Assembly: GCA_949130485.1 (NCBI GenBank)
Contig: OX422198.1
Location: forward strand, 1,119,262 to 1,183,261
From: Agelas oroides
Taxonomy: Eukaryota > Porifera > Demospongiae > Agelasida > Agelasidae
Direction of reading: 5' to 3'
Length of the DNA: 64,000 bases
The number at the start of each line of letters is the position of its first letter. The first letter of the stretch is position 1. Below the pieces are notes generated by a model that worked only from the letters and a program-made list of their open reading frames with translations, was not told the origin of the DNA and ran no database searches. Below, one piece after another: positions 55,601 through 64,000 of the stretch. A program made the position numbers and the translations under genes.

Positions 55601-58253
55601 CTAGCCCTGAAACAACAGGTAGAGGCCTACGTCCAGGTTCGTGAGGAAGCACGCCATGCCCAGCAGCAGCTTGAAGAGGCCAGGAAGGAAGAAGAGAGGA
55701 TACAGAGACAGTTGGCCACGAAAGAGGTGGAGCAGTTCAGGAAAAGGGTCAGTACATGTGGTTCGTCATATGTCATCATGGATAATAATGCATTCGGGGC
55801 ATTCTTGTCAGTGTTTCATTGACTTTTCTCTGAGTCAATAGGCTCTTCACAATTTTTTTACCTATGGAATGTTAGTTTGGTACACAGTCTCTGCTCTACA
55901 CAGTTGCAAAGAAAGGAAAAGTTTATAATATGAAAAGCATCACCTGTAAATTGTAAGTCAGAGAACAAAATCTCAAAAGGTGTTTTGTTTTATCCAAGAT
56001 ATGAGTGTTTTACGGCTCTCAGAACTGCATGGTGTTATATTGTAGTGCGGCAGGTCATTGTAAGTATAGGGTCATCCATAATTTTAACTCTGTAGCAGTT
56101 GAGTTCTCAGGGTGCATCTAAGGAACTAGGATACGTAGAAGAAACATTAATTAATGATAAGTGAATAAGGCACTGAAATCCATCTCTGTGTGTACAGAAA
56201 CTTGTGTAACTGCCAAACCATGGTCACCATAGACGGCTGTTTGAGTGTGAAACCGATCATCTAAGTTGTCTTTCATCTTGAGATTATATCTCGAGTCGGT
56301 TAATTGTTACCATGAGCTTCTCTTTTTATGTGTTGATCTGTGGATACCAGCCATGACATTCTTCATATGGAAATGCCTTCACCTACAGGACCTCAAAGCT
56401 GCTGAAGAGAGGAGAGATAAGAAGAAAGCAAGAGAAGCGGAATATCTAGAGAAAGAGAAGCAGCTGAATAAACTAAAGGTGAAAGGGAAGTCTTTGGTGC
56501 ACCTACCCACTGACCACAACATACATCTGTAGCATGTAGTGACTTAGCAATGGTTGCATATAGTACCTTTACTCATGGGCCTATGCTCAACTGAGTATAT
56601 ACGCACTAGCAGCAAGTGGCACCCACCTTCATTTGATAGTCTCACCGTTTCACTATACTGTCCCATTATGGACTGCAGCACATGTAGGTGGGTTTACCTT
56701 TGAACACTACTTCATTCTAAAGGAGGGGTTGGGCAAGAGATTATAGTATAAGGGGCGAAGTACTCAGAACGGTTAAGGCAGCCTTAACTTTATTATTCGT
56801 AACACGGAAGTACGCGAGGATATTGCAATAGTTTACGGAAATTGAATGGCTGCTGAGTGTAGGCTTCTTAGCTTTGTCATCGTTATTCTGACCGTTAGTC
56901 TTTTCTGTATAGCTTTGTTTTAGCGCTGATTGTGAAGTGGGTATGTCCGAATTTCAGAAGGGATGTCACTGAGACCGAGAGCTGTGTGTTTGTGAGAGCA
57001 GAAGACAGACGTAAAGCTCAAGTAATTTCGAGCGACAATGACCGATCGTCTTTGGTGGTTTATGCAGAACACTTGCCGGCCTTGGAACCAAGATCTGATG
57101 GCTTTTCTGTGTACAGGAGGAGTTGAAGTTGTCATAACCAGGTGGCATTTGTGCTGTTAATGCTGTGCTGAGAAATCCTTAATGTTTTAAAAGTTAAGGA
57201 CGACCCGAGTAAGCCCCAATTTTTATTTTCCATTTTCCAGCCCTAAAAAGGATTGCTGTTTCATGCCACCTAGTTTCTGTTAGACCAAGACCTATAGTAA
57301 TAGGCTTAGCTCTCAGGCTACGTCTTCAGTTCCACATTTTACTGTATTTATTGCTACAAAAGGCTTGTTTACAGGAGTGCAGCTACTGTTAATTAGTTGC
57401 CAAGAGAACAAATTGTTTTCATTTTCAGAATTGGGAATCATGGTTGTTATCATTGTTACAAACTCCATGTTCATACTGCCATGGGTTCATGAATTAAATT
57501 TACATACCATGTCAAAAGTTGATCGCTGTATGATTTATGACAGGCTGCCTCAACTGTTCTAGGTAGCCTTACCCTCCTCTAGTACAGTTTCTTTACCAGC
57601 AGAAGAGGTTGGACATGTTACCGTTGCCTCTGACTATGCACTGGCATTTCTGCCTCTACAACCTCGTATTAATGGGAGCCCTTTTTGCTGGGGGATGAGT
57701 ACAGTTTGAAGGGTAAAAGTACCTCACCATTTTGATGTAGATGAATTCAATTGAAGTTGTTCGTGTACATGAAGAGCAGGGTAGCACAGGAGGTAATCCT
57801 ATAAAAGTGCTTTCCTACATAAACAAAGGACAATACCAACATTGGGTGGCAAAACAAACTCAACAATTGTAAATAAGGAGATCGAAATCACTTGTATAAA
57901 TTTGCCTATACACCATCATGTGCCGTGATTGTGTCCAACCTTCTCTGGTCCTGATGGTGCTTTCAGGGTGTTGGCTCCAGGCTTTCCACATACATTTAAG
58001 TCGTCACACTGAGGCAGGTGTAAGTGACTCAACACTGTACGTGGGAACAGATTAGAAACAAGTCTGCTACTTTTACCACTGTATATTTTTTCCTGTGTAG
58101 ACTGTAGTTGTGGTGCCCAGAGATCCTTCTCGACTTTTCAAGCCAACAGCAGCAGTGGAAGAGAGAAGGAAGGCTGGACCTGGAACCGGGAACAGTGAAA
58201 TTGTCCTCAGTATGCCTAGAAGAGCAATTCCTTCATGGAGACAGGGATTGTGA
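37611..58253 (+). CDS. CCDC112: CCDC112-like coiled-coil protein, 13 exons, about 523 residues
   Basis: Exons: 37611-37783, 38071-38192, 39753-39842, 40030-40105, 41122-41302, 49000-49083, 50165-50251, 50423-50572, 51624-51746, 52080-52175, 55601-55747, 56389-56478, 58101-58253. Junctions are GT..AG and phases agree (1,572 nt). Diagnostic parts: an N-terminal coiled coil (YSKKHDFRANFCGLEEVD, FVERLKLAMEETES), FLQQTGGRQGGWDDYDHQTF near the middle, QHEQWYTEYCTLLESKRKAI, a long charged coiled coil (AEQELKRIKAEEEKLRADLE onward), and the end SRLFKPTAAVEERRK ... PRRAIPSWRQGL. These match vertebrate CCDC112, reported at centriolar satellites. Exon 1 is least certain: the chosen frame fits the phase, while another ATG at 37736 (MESTWCESAGFEKARK) looks more like the family but is out of phase with exon 2. 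Intron 5 is 7.7 kb and full of transposon remains. Confidence 0.88.
38204..38588. mobile_element. MITE with about 60-bp terminal inverted repeats
   Basis: CTAGTCTTGCAGGCCCAACC, continuing through CACTTCCGCAAGAGAAGGGA and GGTCTGGTGAACTGCATATA, is mirrored at 38526-38588. It lies in CCDC112 intron 2, just after exon 2. Diverged relatives: 38617-38700 and 58848-58910 (AGCCAGACCTACTTCCGC). Confidence 0.85.
39600..39676. repeat. 17-bp tandem repeat
   Basis: The unit AGCACAATGGGTGGCTT is repeated about 4.5 times, the last full unit reading GGGAGGCTT. It lies in CCDC112 intron 2, about 75 bp before exon 3. Confidence 0.9.
40664..40911. mobile_element. Foldback element, about 250 bp
   Basis: AAGAGCGCATAAGAACGGGC, then AGCTAGAGGAAGAACGTGTA, at the left is mirrored at the right by the complement around 40865-40905. 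The interior contains GTGCGCAGCTGCGCG, a small palindrome. It lies in CCDC112 intron 4. Confidence 0.85.
41418..42047 (+). mobile_element. Tc1/mariner element, internally deleted, 630 bp, TA target site duplication
   Basis: The ends are inverted repeats: left CAGTAGTGGTCAAAATTAGG, right complement CAGCAGCGGTCAAAATTAGG, continuing through TTCCCATTT and TTTCCGT. TA flanks both ends (41416-41417, 42048-42049). The interior keeps the helix-turn-helix start of a Tc1-like transposase on the plus strand (about 41634-41785: YFYYHGWKVPTIAKLLKQEG ... SRRGIDKFLKRF), followed by a CTTCGCT-rich stretch. No catalytic DDE part remains. It sits at the start of CCDC112 intron 5, about 115 bp after exon 5. Confidence 0.85.
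42651..42872. mobile_element. MITE with TACAGTACAGGTCACAGG ends, short copy (222 bp)
   Basis: The left end TACAGTACAGGTCACAGG (continuing TAAGGTAACA) is exactly mirrored at the right end. The interior is CpG-rich with repeated ACTCGC/GCGAGT words. A longer copy in the opposite orientation lies at 54646-55375. Confidence 0.9.
43224..43640 (-). pseudogene. Tc1/mariner transposase catalytic-domain fragment, frameshifted
   Basis: On the minus strand, HCFQQDNDPKHMSRWAQAYL (second catalytic Asp motif) is followed, in a shifted frame, by SPDLNLNELIWESLKEYLRT (third catalytic residue motif) and HLKKVIPQVIEEDGGPSGY, the typical C-terminus. The N-terminal half is missing and at least one frameshift separates the two motifs, so it is inactive. 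It is unrelated in position to the helix-turn-helix remnant at 41634-41785, but the family may be the same. Confidence 0.8.
43708..44430 (-). pseudogene. piggyBac-like transposase fragment
   Basis: A minus-strand frame (44241-43708) contains LNYNKHMGGVDLGGQYRK and KYIFWFLLGL, the conserved C-terminal part of piggyBac-type transposases including the Asp-bearing MGGVD motif. It is preceded by a Cys/His-rich region (CCLADCHETCGDQ, CILCDVAL), and another Cys-rich frame lies upstream in a different register (44422-44228). The order is unusual, because Cys-rich zinc domains normally follow the catalytic core, so the element may be rearranged. The N-terminal part is absent. Confidence 0.65.
45353..45529 (-). 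CDS. Candidate small single-pass membrane protein, 58 residues
   Basis: From the ATG at 45529 the minus-strand frame gives MADILSTLFIIMATVLG..., one strong hydrophobic helix (about residues 6-31), then a basic, polar tail (TPRRAKASRQKPTEQQKWYL). The topology resembles small integral membrane proteins such as the SMIM group, but no family can be named. The ORF is open upstream without another in-frame ATG. It lies antisense in the 7.7-kb intron 5 of CCDC112 and is not itself inside a recognised transposon. It could be a real small gene or a chance frame. Confidence 0.35.
   Translation of the reverse strand: MADILSTLFIIMATVLGILALILVFTLCYYVMWVECITPRRAKASRQKPTEQQKWYLP
45872..46538. mobile_element. 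piggyBac-type MITE with TTAA target sites, about 660 bp
   Basis: The left end GTTAACTCTTTACTGACC is mirrored at the right end by GGTCGGTAAAGAGTTAAC. TTAA flanks both ends (45872-45875, 46535-46538), the piggyBac target duplication. Near the right end are two 20-bp palindromes, ATGACGCCGTTCGGCGTCAT (46457-46476) and ATGACGCCGTACGGCGTCAT (46501-46520). It lies in CCDC112 intron 5. Confidence 0.8.
46540..48999. other. Remaining part of CCDC112 intron 5
   Basis: No exon of CCDC112 is found here: exon 5 ends in phase 0 and exon 6 begins in phase 0 at 49000. A minus-strand segment at about 47612-47685 reads in a clean frame (SSSSGTSNPSLASTEAESST) up to a GTAAGT donor and could be an exon of an antisense gene. 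About 48830-48905 resembles the GGTGGGTGCTCTTT repeat family seen again at 49373-49425 and 50000-50045. Confidence 0.3.
47103..47166. repeat. T-rich tract
   Basis: Runs of T with scattered A, possibly a poly-A relic of a minus-strand retroelement. No element body is recognised next to it. Confidence 0.7.
51184..51530. mobile_element. MITE relic with duplicated left end
   Basis: A unit of about 50 bp (CCCTCTTCAATATGTTTGTA, then CCGTAATCTC and GAAAATGGGCC) is repeated twice. It continues CCCTCAAAAATAAGCCCACC and is mirrored to the right by GAGGTGGGTGTATTTTTGAG and CTCGAAAATATGCCCACC. It lies in CCDC112 intron 8. Confidence 0.65.
52258..52292. repeat. (CCCCAA)n hexamer run
   Basis: About five CCCCAA units followed by poly-C. 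The motif equals a ciliate telomere repeat, but it is a short internal microsatellite here. Confidence 0.9.
52596..52722. repeat. Inverted repeat GTTAAATCACCCTC...GAGGGTGATTTAAC
   Basis: Outer arms GTTAAATCACCCTCACGAGG / GTGGGAGGGTGATTTAAC and inner arms GTTTATAAGCCC / GGGCTTATAAAC enclose a GC-rich centre (GGGCACGTAGCGCCCGAG). This is a hairpin-forming, MITE-like unit at the left side of the Gypsy-related region. Confidence 0.8.
52870..53318 (-). pseudogene. Ty3/Gypsy-type retrotransposon gag fragment
   Basis: On the minus strand, QCDFADTLDHMLRDRLVCGI followed by RVQRRLLAE is typical of invertebrate Gypsy gag. A frameshift later, at about 52970-52930, CYRCGGKHATKDC gives a zinc knuckle (C-X2-C-X3-H-X4-C, a variant of the CCHC box). 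No protease, reverse transcriptase or LTRs were recognised, so this is a decayed fragment in CCDC112 intron 10. Confidence 0.75.
53295..53372. repeat. 17-bp tandem repeat
   Basis: TGTTGCACCGGAAGTCA (or GGATGTCA) is repeated about 4.5 times just upstream of the gag fragment. Confidence 0.9.
53391..53832. repeat. Inverted pair of related ATG-containing ends
   Basis: The plus strand at 53394 (ATGGAAGACGGCGAATTGGC) and the minus strand at 53828 (ATGGAAGACGGTGAATCGGC) are similar and face each other. Both could be the 5' start of the same gag-like gene, implying an inverted rearrangement of the retroelement. Confidence 0.5.
53883..54025. repeat. Inverted repeat around ATGTTGACCCTCGGGC
   Basis: TGTTATTACATGACCGGAAG and GCAATATCGTTTATGTTGC at the left pair with GCAACATAAACGATATTGC and CATGTAATAACA at the right. 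The centre has GTTGATGTTGACCC pairing with TGTCAACATCAA around a GGGCTTCGCCC loop. This gives a hairpin of about 140 bp. Confidence 0.85.
54119..54193. repeat. 26-27-bp tandem repeat, three copies
   Basis: GATATAGTCACAGTTCACACCT is repeated three times, the middle copy reading CCACTCTTCACACCT. It lies in CCDC112 intron 10. Confidence 0.85.
54646..55375. mobile_element. MITE with TACAGTACAGGTCACAGG ends, long copy (730 bp)
   Basis: The left end is TACAGTACAGGTCACAGG and the right end is its complement with a few changes (ATGTGATCTGTACTGTA). The outer 150 bp match 42651-42872 in inverse orientation. The interior (about 54830-55060) has roughly three tandem copies of an 89-bp purine-rich unit (GAGAGCGA, AGAGTAAACGGCGGGAG, ACTGGCTAG) that the short copy lacks. 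It lies in CCDC112 intron 10. Confidence 0.85.
55387..55437. mobile_element. MITE of the TAGCCTCGTTCCC family
   Basis: CTAGCCTCATTCCAATACC is mirrored by GGTCTGGGAATGAGGTTA, 51 bp long, lying directly after the long MITE at 54646-55375. Confidence 0.7.
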
Positions 58254-59556
58254 TGTAGCCATGATGTTTATGTGTAGATCAACCATTCAGAAACCACTTG
58301 TGCTCAATATGAGTATAATGTCATGAACTTATGGCGGAAAGAGAATATTAAATTTGTTTGTTGTTTGGCTATATTAGACAGATCAATGAAATTTGAAAGA
58401 TTTCGACGTCAACATATTTCACTTTCGATGTAATTGATGTGTGTGCAGCAAATGACCAAGGGGGTTCCTTAGGGTATATAGCCGTCTCATTACATTTAAC
58501 AAGAGCGCAAGTTCCAGTGGATCTATACCCTGTTCAGTAAGCAAGGCAGCACAAATTTGGCAAGGTTCAAAATGAGACAATTGTCAACCATCTAGCTGTG
58601 AACGGATGTAATCTAATCCCGGGTTATTAAAGCATGGTTTTGTGAATAGGAGACTAGGGTCAAGACCTTGCCATCAGGGAACACCAGATTTCACTGTGGA
58701 TTATGTTATGTGTACACAACCTGACTGATGTTGAACTCTCAGAGGGTCCAACAAGGATTCAGGTGTGCAAGTCACAGGGTCTCATTTGGAGGATGCTGGA
58801 CTGTTCATGTGATACTTGGAATGCAGCTACTTTGATTTGACAAGTAGTCTCGCTAGCCAGACCTACTTCCGCAAAAAAAGGAAGTGGGTCTGGCTCGCGA
58901 TCGAGAACTAGTGATATTAAAGGTTCATGTAAAAACAGACCAACTACAGTTTAAGATCCCTGTGTGGCTGAGCTGAGCCAATCATTATTACGTAATTGCG
59001 AAATACAAAATGCAGGTAGGCGCATGTCTCAGTAGAGGGGGTGTGGCTCGTTGCTGTGTTGCATGCAGGTTACTCTTTCTTGTCTCGGCTTGATATTAAA
59101 GCTACCAGTCGTTGGTGGATTCACTATTGAAGGTACATAAATCTGTACAAGTCTGTGGATTGGGATGCTGATTTATGCAATTTTGATGGCGGTCGTATAA
59201 ACACTTGATGTGAAGATAGCTGGTACGTACGGTCCAAGCAATCGAAACGTAGCCAACAACCCCCAGAATGAAATTGTTTAGACTATGTTTTTATTACCAT
59301 GCTCTCAGGATTATGCCATAATATGGTATATTGAGAAAAGCAAAGTATATTATCCTGGGATCGGGTAAGTTGTAATTAGTTATTTCTCTAGGAGGCCTGG
59401 ATGGAATTAACTGAAAGTGAAAGTAAAATTTTGTTAGTGTACAACAGTGTTAAGATCTCAAACTCTACTTAACTATTTCCTACCAGGTAGTTGAAGCAAC
59501 ATCGAATAGCAACTTGTATTAGCAAAGACAAATTTTCCACGGTTGTCTTTGTACAG
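58254..59556. other. Region between CCDC112 and the adhesion GPCR fragment
   Basis: It was searched for GPS motif and TM1-TM3 exons of the downstream receptor and none was convincing. 58848-58910 is a short MITE (AGCCAGACCTACTTCCGC with its mirror GGAAGTGGGTCTGGCT). A clean frame at 59311-59366, between a CAG and a GTAAGT, does not fit the phase of the next exon. Confidence 0.5.
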
Positions 59557-62500
59557 TCACACCCCTCCCTGCTGTGGTGACTGCAGTAGCCTTAAGATAC
59601 CAGGAATATGGAGTCCGGGATGAAAATGCCAACCTTCTTTTGTAAGTACACACTCAGTTTTGTAGTGTGGAACAGAATAGGTAATGGCTCAGTGACTACC
59701 ATGGTGTTACTGGCTTATTGGCATTGCATTTATTTTGCAGGCATATTGTTTACCGTTCTCTCTTCTGTAGCTGTTGGATTTCAGTTGAGAAGGGAACAAT
59801 TTATGCCTTCGTGGCACCTGCACTGTTGATAATACTGGTAATTTGACTAGACATCACTGAATGAAATTCACCTATTCCATGCTAAGCTATTTACTAATAG
59901 CTCTTTAAAGCTGCGAATTGACAGAGCCATTGTAACAAGACACATTTACTGCTGCCAGCACCTGCATGAGCTACAGCATTAATTTATTTCTATGCAGCTC
60001 TTCTAGTTTCATAGTGCACAAACACACATGCAAGTGTAGTCTATGGATGCATGGTTAGAAAGTTACCCTAAAACAAGAAACTGCTAATCAAAATTGGATT
60101 GCGGTGTCATCTTTCTTCTGAGAACTGCCTCATAAAGGATCATAGAGCACTTCATTTTGTAGTGTCATTTTTAGTTACTTGAGTAGGCAAATATTTTGCT
60201 CTTACCATCTAGATTATCAGTTGCATGTAAAACTCTGAGCTATTTTCCAAACCACTTTACAGTGCAACAGTTACTCGTTTTTATAGTCTTCTCATGCATG
60301 TATTAGTTTATTCAATGTGCACATGATATCTCTGCAAAAATACACCTTAGTGATCTTACTATTGTCTGGGATCTCATCTGCATTGGATGTAGGACCCAGT
60401 TATTGGACAAAGGATTGAAATATTTTGTTTTGTGCTCTCAGATCAATGTGGTTTTCCTATGTTTTGTCGTGAGAAGCCTCTGGAAGAGCAAGCAGCGTCA
60501 CTGGAGTACTCAGGATTTGAAGAAGGAAACAAAGATTATAACTTTGGCCAAGTGAGTGGTTGTAGCTATTGTAGGCATGGACCGGTATCTGTTTATGGAG
60601 AATTAAAGAACCACACCTCTAGGTTAAAAGGCAAGCCTAGATGTAACAAATAGTTATCCATTGTTTATGGCGAATTGTCACCACACGTTTCATTTGTGGT
60701 TCCAGTGTCACAGGAAATTTGATCAGGGCCCATACCGATTACTATTGCTAGTTCATTAGGGAATCTGCTACTAAATCGATTTTCTCCCAGATCAATTAAC
60801 TAGCAAGTTCAATCCTTCATTGAGAAAATGATGTAACTTCAGTGCAAGGGCTAGCTATTCAGTTTCGAGAGGTACAAGACTTACACTCTATCCTACACTC
60901 TCAAACTTGTGCTTTTCTGGCCATATCTGAGTCTGGTTTCTTGCAGAAGGTGACAATAATGTTTGTATATGTGGTAAAGTACTTCTCAAGCTGTGCAGAT
61001 CTCTTTGTCACCAGACCTGCATTGCCATTACCATTACTTCTGGATACAGAAGGTCTTAACCTACCTAGTGTCTCTAAGGACTTTTGGAGCATGCACTTTA
61101 TCTTCCTTGCTGTGGGAAGGTTGGGCAGTTGTACCTTTGTGAAGGAGAGCCAACCGAGATAGGTATTGCTGGCTGTGCTGTGAAAGGCATTAGTTTACTT
61201 TAGGAGCTGTGGCATTTTTGTTCACTATTGTGTATTCAGCATAAGGTGATGGTATGCTACCAACCTACCACACTATAAGCAGTGTCAAGGTTTCATTGTC
61301 CTGTTGATATCATTCTTTCATCCGACTTTAGTTATTAACTATCAATTATTATAGTAAATTGAATATTGGACTGCAAAAGTTTTAATACTTCCACTATAAT
61401 AAATCTTAATACAGGATTTGGAGCTTTAACAGTAACAGAGATGAAAAACTCTAGGATGAGAGTTTATTGAAAGCAGAAAGAGTATCAAACTAAGTGAAAC
61501 CACAGCAGTTTAGTTTATTGTACTGTTCTAAGTATGTGAACACAAGTTGTTTTTTCAATAGGACTACCTTCAAGGCCACTGTCATCCTCCTTCCCTTGCT
61601 GGGGCTGACCTGGGTGTTTGGGGTCCTGACCATTGATCGCAACACCACTGTGTTTGCATGGCTGTTCACCATCTGCAACTCCATCCAGGTTTGTGTACAG
61701 TGTTGTAATCATGTATCTTATTAAGTGTAGCTACTATCCTTATTGTTAAACCCACCAAGCTACAAAGCCAGTATTAATAGTTATGATACACAGCTCACTA
61801 TAGACGGAAAAATTCATTATACATGTTTTGCAACAAAACAAGAAAAACATATGCATATGAGACACTTGTTAAGAAAATAATTGATATTTTTCAGGAAAAG
61901 TAATTTCAAAATGGTGCATTGATAACATCCTTCAGTATCATCTTCCCATGAACCGAGGCTTTCATTGCCATTCATACTGTCCACTCTGTTCTTATACGTT
62001 ATATGTAGTATAACTGGGACAAATGCTATATGCAAATTCTCTAATGGTGAAACACTTACAAATCTCTAGTGTGGGTAACTGTAACTGTTGTGGCCAAAAA
62101 AAAAAAAAAAAAAGGAAGGAAAAAGTCAACATGGTCAGTTTGTTGTCTATCTGACATAACAAATTATTTTACATACCTTGCAGGATGTTGTCATTTTGTT
62201 CTTCCATGTGATAAGAAATGAGAGGGTGTGGAGTAAACTTTGCTCCCACTGTATCAGTGCTCATCAGAAAACACTCAGTTCTACTGCTAGGTTCCAGAAG
62301 TATGAAGCGGTATGTTTATCAGTATAAAATTACTTGTGTAACAATAGCTACAGTCATGCAGGACACAGACACTCAACCCAGCTAATAAAAAGACTCGGAG
62401 CTAATTAGGAAGACAAAGGTAGCTCTTGATCTGGTCCCAATGTCCTGCATGATAGAAGCTGAAAATGGTGTGATGGTGGGTATTAATAACGCACAATCAA

Positions 62501-63035
62501 CCTGATGATTTAGCCCAGTAGAAATATCTGTTCAACAGTCCTCCTCTTCAGGAATTTACACTGAAAAGTGGTACTCCCAAGACTAAGAAAGAGAAGAAAC
62601 TTAATGGTATACTTGTGGTCCATGTAGTGTGCATGCCTTTCATTGTTTTGTGTGTGTTTGGAAAGTCTTCCTGTTAAGGAGGGTGGCAGGGAACGTGTCC
62701 ATTGCACCTTGAGTCAGTGGAAACAAGATCATTTATTTCTCTCTTATTCTTCTTTGGAGGCGCTTGTTTGTGTGTGATATACTGTACAGAGTACTATCAA
62801 GCTGAGCTACATAGTACCTAGCTATATGGATATCGTGTGAGCATGCATTTAGCTAGCATAGTTTTGCTACTTTCTTTTAAAATTTACTGTTTTATTTGCT
62901 GGTCATCAGGGGAGTTCCCAGTCTGATCCTCGCACAAGCACAGGTTTCGGCTCCTTTAAACTCCCGACCTGTGGATGGGTACAGAAAGGGCGGAGCCACT
63001 CCCGCATGTATGTGGAGTCCAGCTTAGTCTGGTAG
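59557..63035 (+). CDS. Adhesion GPCR, 3' half (end of TM4 to C-tail), 5' part not found
   Basis: Six phase-consistent exons: 59557-59641, 59771-59837, 60442-60551, 61562-61688, 62184-62309, 62910-63035 (TAG stop). The frame gives extracellular loop 2 (PAVVTAVALRYQEYG), then CWISVEKGTIYAFVAPALLI (TM5), INVVFLCFVVRSLWKSKQ, then TFKATVILLPLLGLTWVFGV (TM6), FAWLFTICNSIQ and DVVILFFHVIRNERVW (TM7), then a Ser/Arg-rich tail. GLTWVFG and the TM7/VIRNERVW pattern are hallmarks of family B2 adhesion receptors, plasma-membrane proteins with a self-cleaved extracellular part. About 640 nt of coding sequence remain, roughly the last 40% of a 7TM domain. Exons for TM1 to TM3 and the GAIN domain are not visible within 1.3 kb upstream, so this is a truncated copy or an assembly break. 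Confidence 0.75.
62096..62113. repeat. Poly-A tract
   Basis: A run of about 18 A inside an intron of the adhesion GPCR fragment, just upstream of the TM7 exon. No retroelement body is recognised. Confidence 0.85.
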
Positions 63036-63454
63036 TTGGGGACATGCTGCATGTGGGCTTGGAACATGTAGGCTCACTACATGCGATCTTACACATGCTT
63101 TGAGTCACCAGTCTTATGGTGGCTAAATGACTATAGGCTATTTGACCGAATCTCTGAGAATCAAATGAGTACTTGAACTATTGTTTTTGTTTGCAGACCA
63201 GCAAAATGAAAGTAGTAGCAATGCTAGAAGTATACTTCTATGACTTATCTCTTAGGAAGGCAATGGATGCTGCTAGATTCTTCTCTTTAGTTGATCTCTC
63301 TTCTTTCTCTTCTACATGTGACTCACTTTTTCTCATGATGTCATAGGTAGGCTATGACATCATTGGTAATTAGTTGGGTGTCTATGATAACTGTTATCTA
63401 CAAGTTGTGTGACTTATCTAATTTTGGTTAATGTTGTTATGTAAACTCAGACAG

Positions 63455-63492
63455 AGAGAGTGTATGTGCATGTGCGCATGTGCATGTGTGCA

Positions 63493-63528
<36 letters not shown>
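63455..63528. repeat. (GT)n microsatellite
   Basis: GTGTATGTGCATGTGC words lead into a pure GT run, downstream of the adhesion GPCR stop. Confidence 0.9.
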
Positions 63529-63529
<1 letters not shown>

Positions 63530-63766
63530 ATTTTTTATGGTAGATATGGTAGCATAATTAGCATAGTTTAGCTGTTACATCTATATATTTCTGGGCTCAG
63601 GGAACTGCATAATATAAGTTGGCCTACGTAAAGACCAGGAGATTTGATGCTATAAGTTTGGGGAAGAATGCCCTTACATTTTGATTATTGGCTTTTACTC
63701 AAACACACGTCAGCACCAGAGATCATTGCAGTGTAATGAGTTATGTTTATCTCTCACCCTAGACTT

Positions 63767-63998
63767 TGAAATGAACACACTTCCATCTAGTACAAATGAA
63801 GGGGCCAAATTCACTTCAGTGGTACGCTTGGAACTGGAATATGAAGTGCCAAAACTTTCACTGAATAAAAGAAAGGTTGTGGAAATTATTTCTAATCCCA
63901 GTGCTGATGATAGCCCAGAGACCAAAGCCACCCAGACTGGAATCACAATGGAAAATATATCGTATGGCACACTTTGGAGGATCCTCACCATACAGTAA
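63767..63998 (+). CDS. Unassigned open frame near the window end
   Basis: After a CTAG acceptor-like site the frame reads FEMNTLPSSTNEGAKFTSVV ... LSLNKRKVVEIISNPSADDS and ends at a TAA near the window end. Composition is protein-like (Ser/Thr/Glu-rich) and it could be a C-terminal exon, for example an alternative tail for the receptor upstream. Its phase (one leading base needed) does not match the last clear donor at 62309. No family is recognised. Confidence 0.3.
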
Positions 63999-64000
63999 AA

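Noticed and set aside
59311..59366. Additional adhesion GPCR exon
   Set aside because: Flanked by CAG and GTAAGT, but its phase would put a stop in the next exon and its sequence is not receptor-like.

Overview
The window looks like nuclear DNA of an early-branching animal, most likely a sponge (demosponge). This is inferred from gene content and style: intron-dense genes with consistent GT..AG junctions, a GABA-B-like class C receptor, a TKL kinase of the kind that is abundant in sponges, an adhesion GPCR, metazoan-type GON4L, CCDC112, SLC12 and cyclin B genes, and many short foldback or MITE-like elements. No bacterial operons, CRISPR arrays, rRNA genes or convincing tRNA genes were seen.

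Layout. 1-1780 (minus): first two coding exons of an SLC12 cation-chloride cotransporter, whose remainder lies before base 1. 1781-4096: shared divergent upstream region. 4097-25998 (plus): a 32-exon GON4L gene, reconstructed in one continuous reading frame of 1,656 residues. An intron-less GABA-B-like GPCR (10586-12808, plus) sits entirely inside GON4L intron 8. 26254-27146 (minus): frameshifted TKL kinase pseudogene, tail to tail with GON4L. 27967-30396 and 32689-35357 (minus): two intact seven-exon cyclin B genes made by a tandem segmental duplication that also copied the first exon of a divergent neighbour. 37611-58253 (plus): a 13-exon CCDC112 gene of 523 residues. Its 7.7-kb intron 5 (41303-48999) is a nest of transposon debris (Tc1/mariner, piggyBac-like, several MITEs) and holds a candidate small membrane protein on the minus strand; a Gypsy gag fragment lies in intron 10. 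59557-63035 (plus): the 3' half of an adhesion GPCR (end of TM4 to the cytoplasmic tail), with no visible TM1-TM3 exons.

Functionally this is a cluster of housekeeping and signalling genes, not a pathway. GON4L (chromatin and cell-division control), cyclin B (mitotic entry) and CCDC112 (centriolar satellites) touch on cell division, but I see no evidence that their proximity is meaningful. The most unusual features are a nine-fold tandem repeat that multiplies the splice donor of a GON4L exon (17765-18150), a receptor gene nested in the sense direction in GON4L, a 10-residue protein repeat array in GON4L exon 1, and the cyclin B duplication with divergent promoter architecture. All exon models come from reading splice sites and phases by eye, without transcript support.
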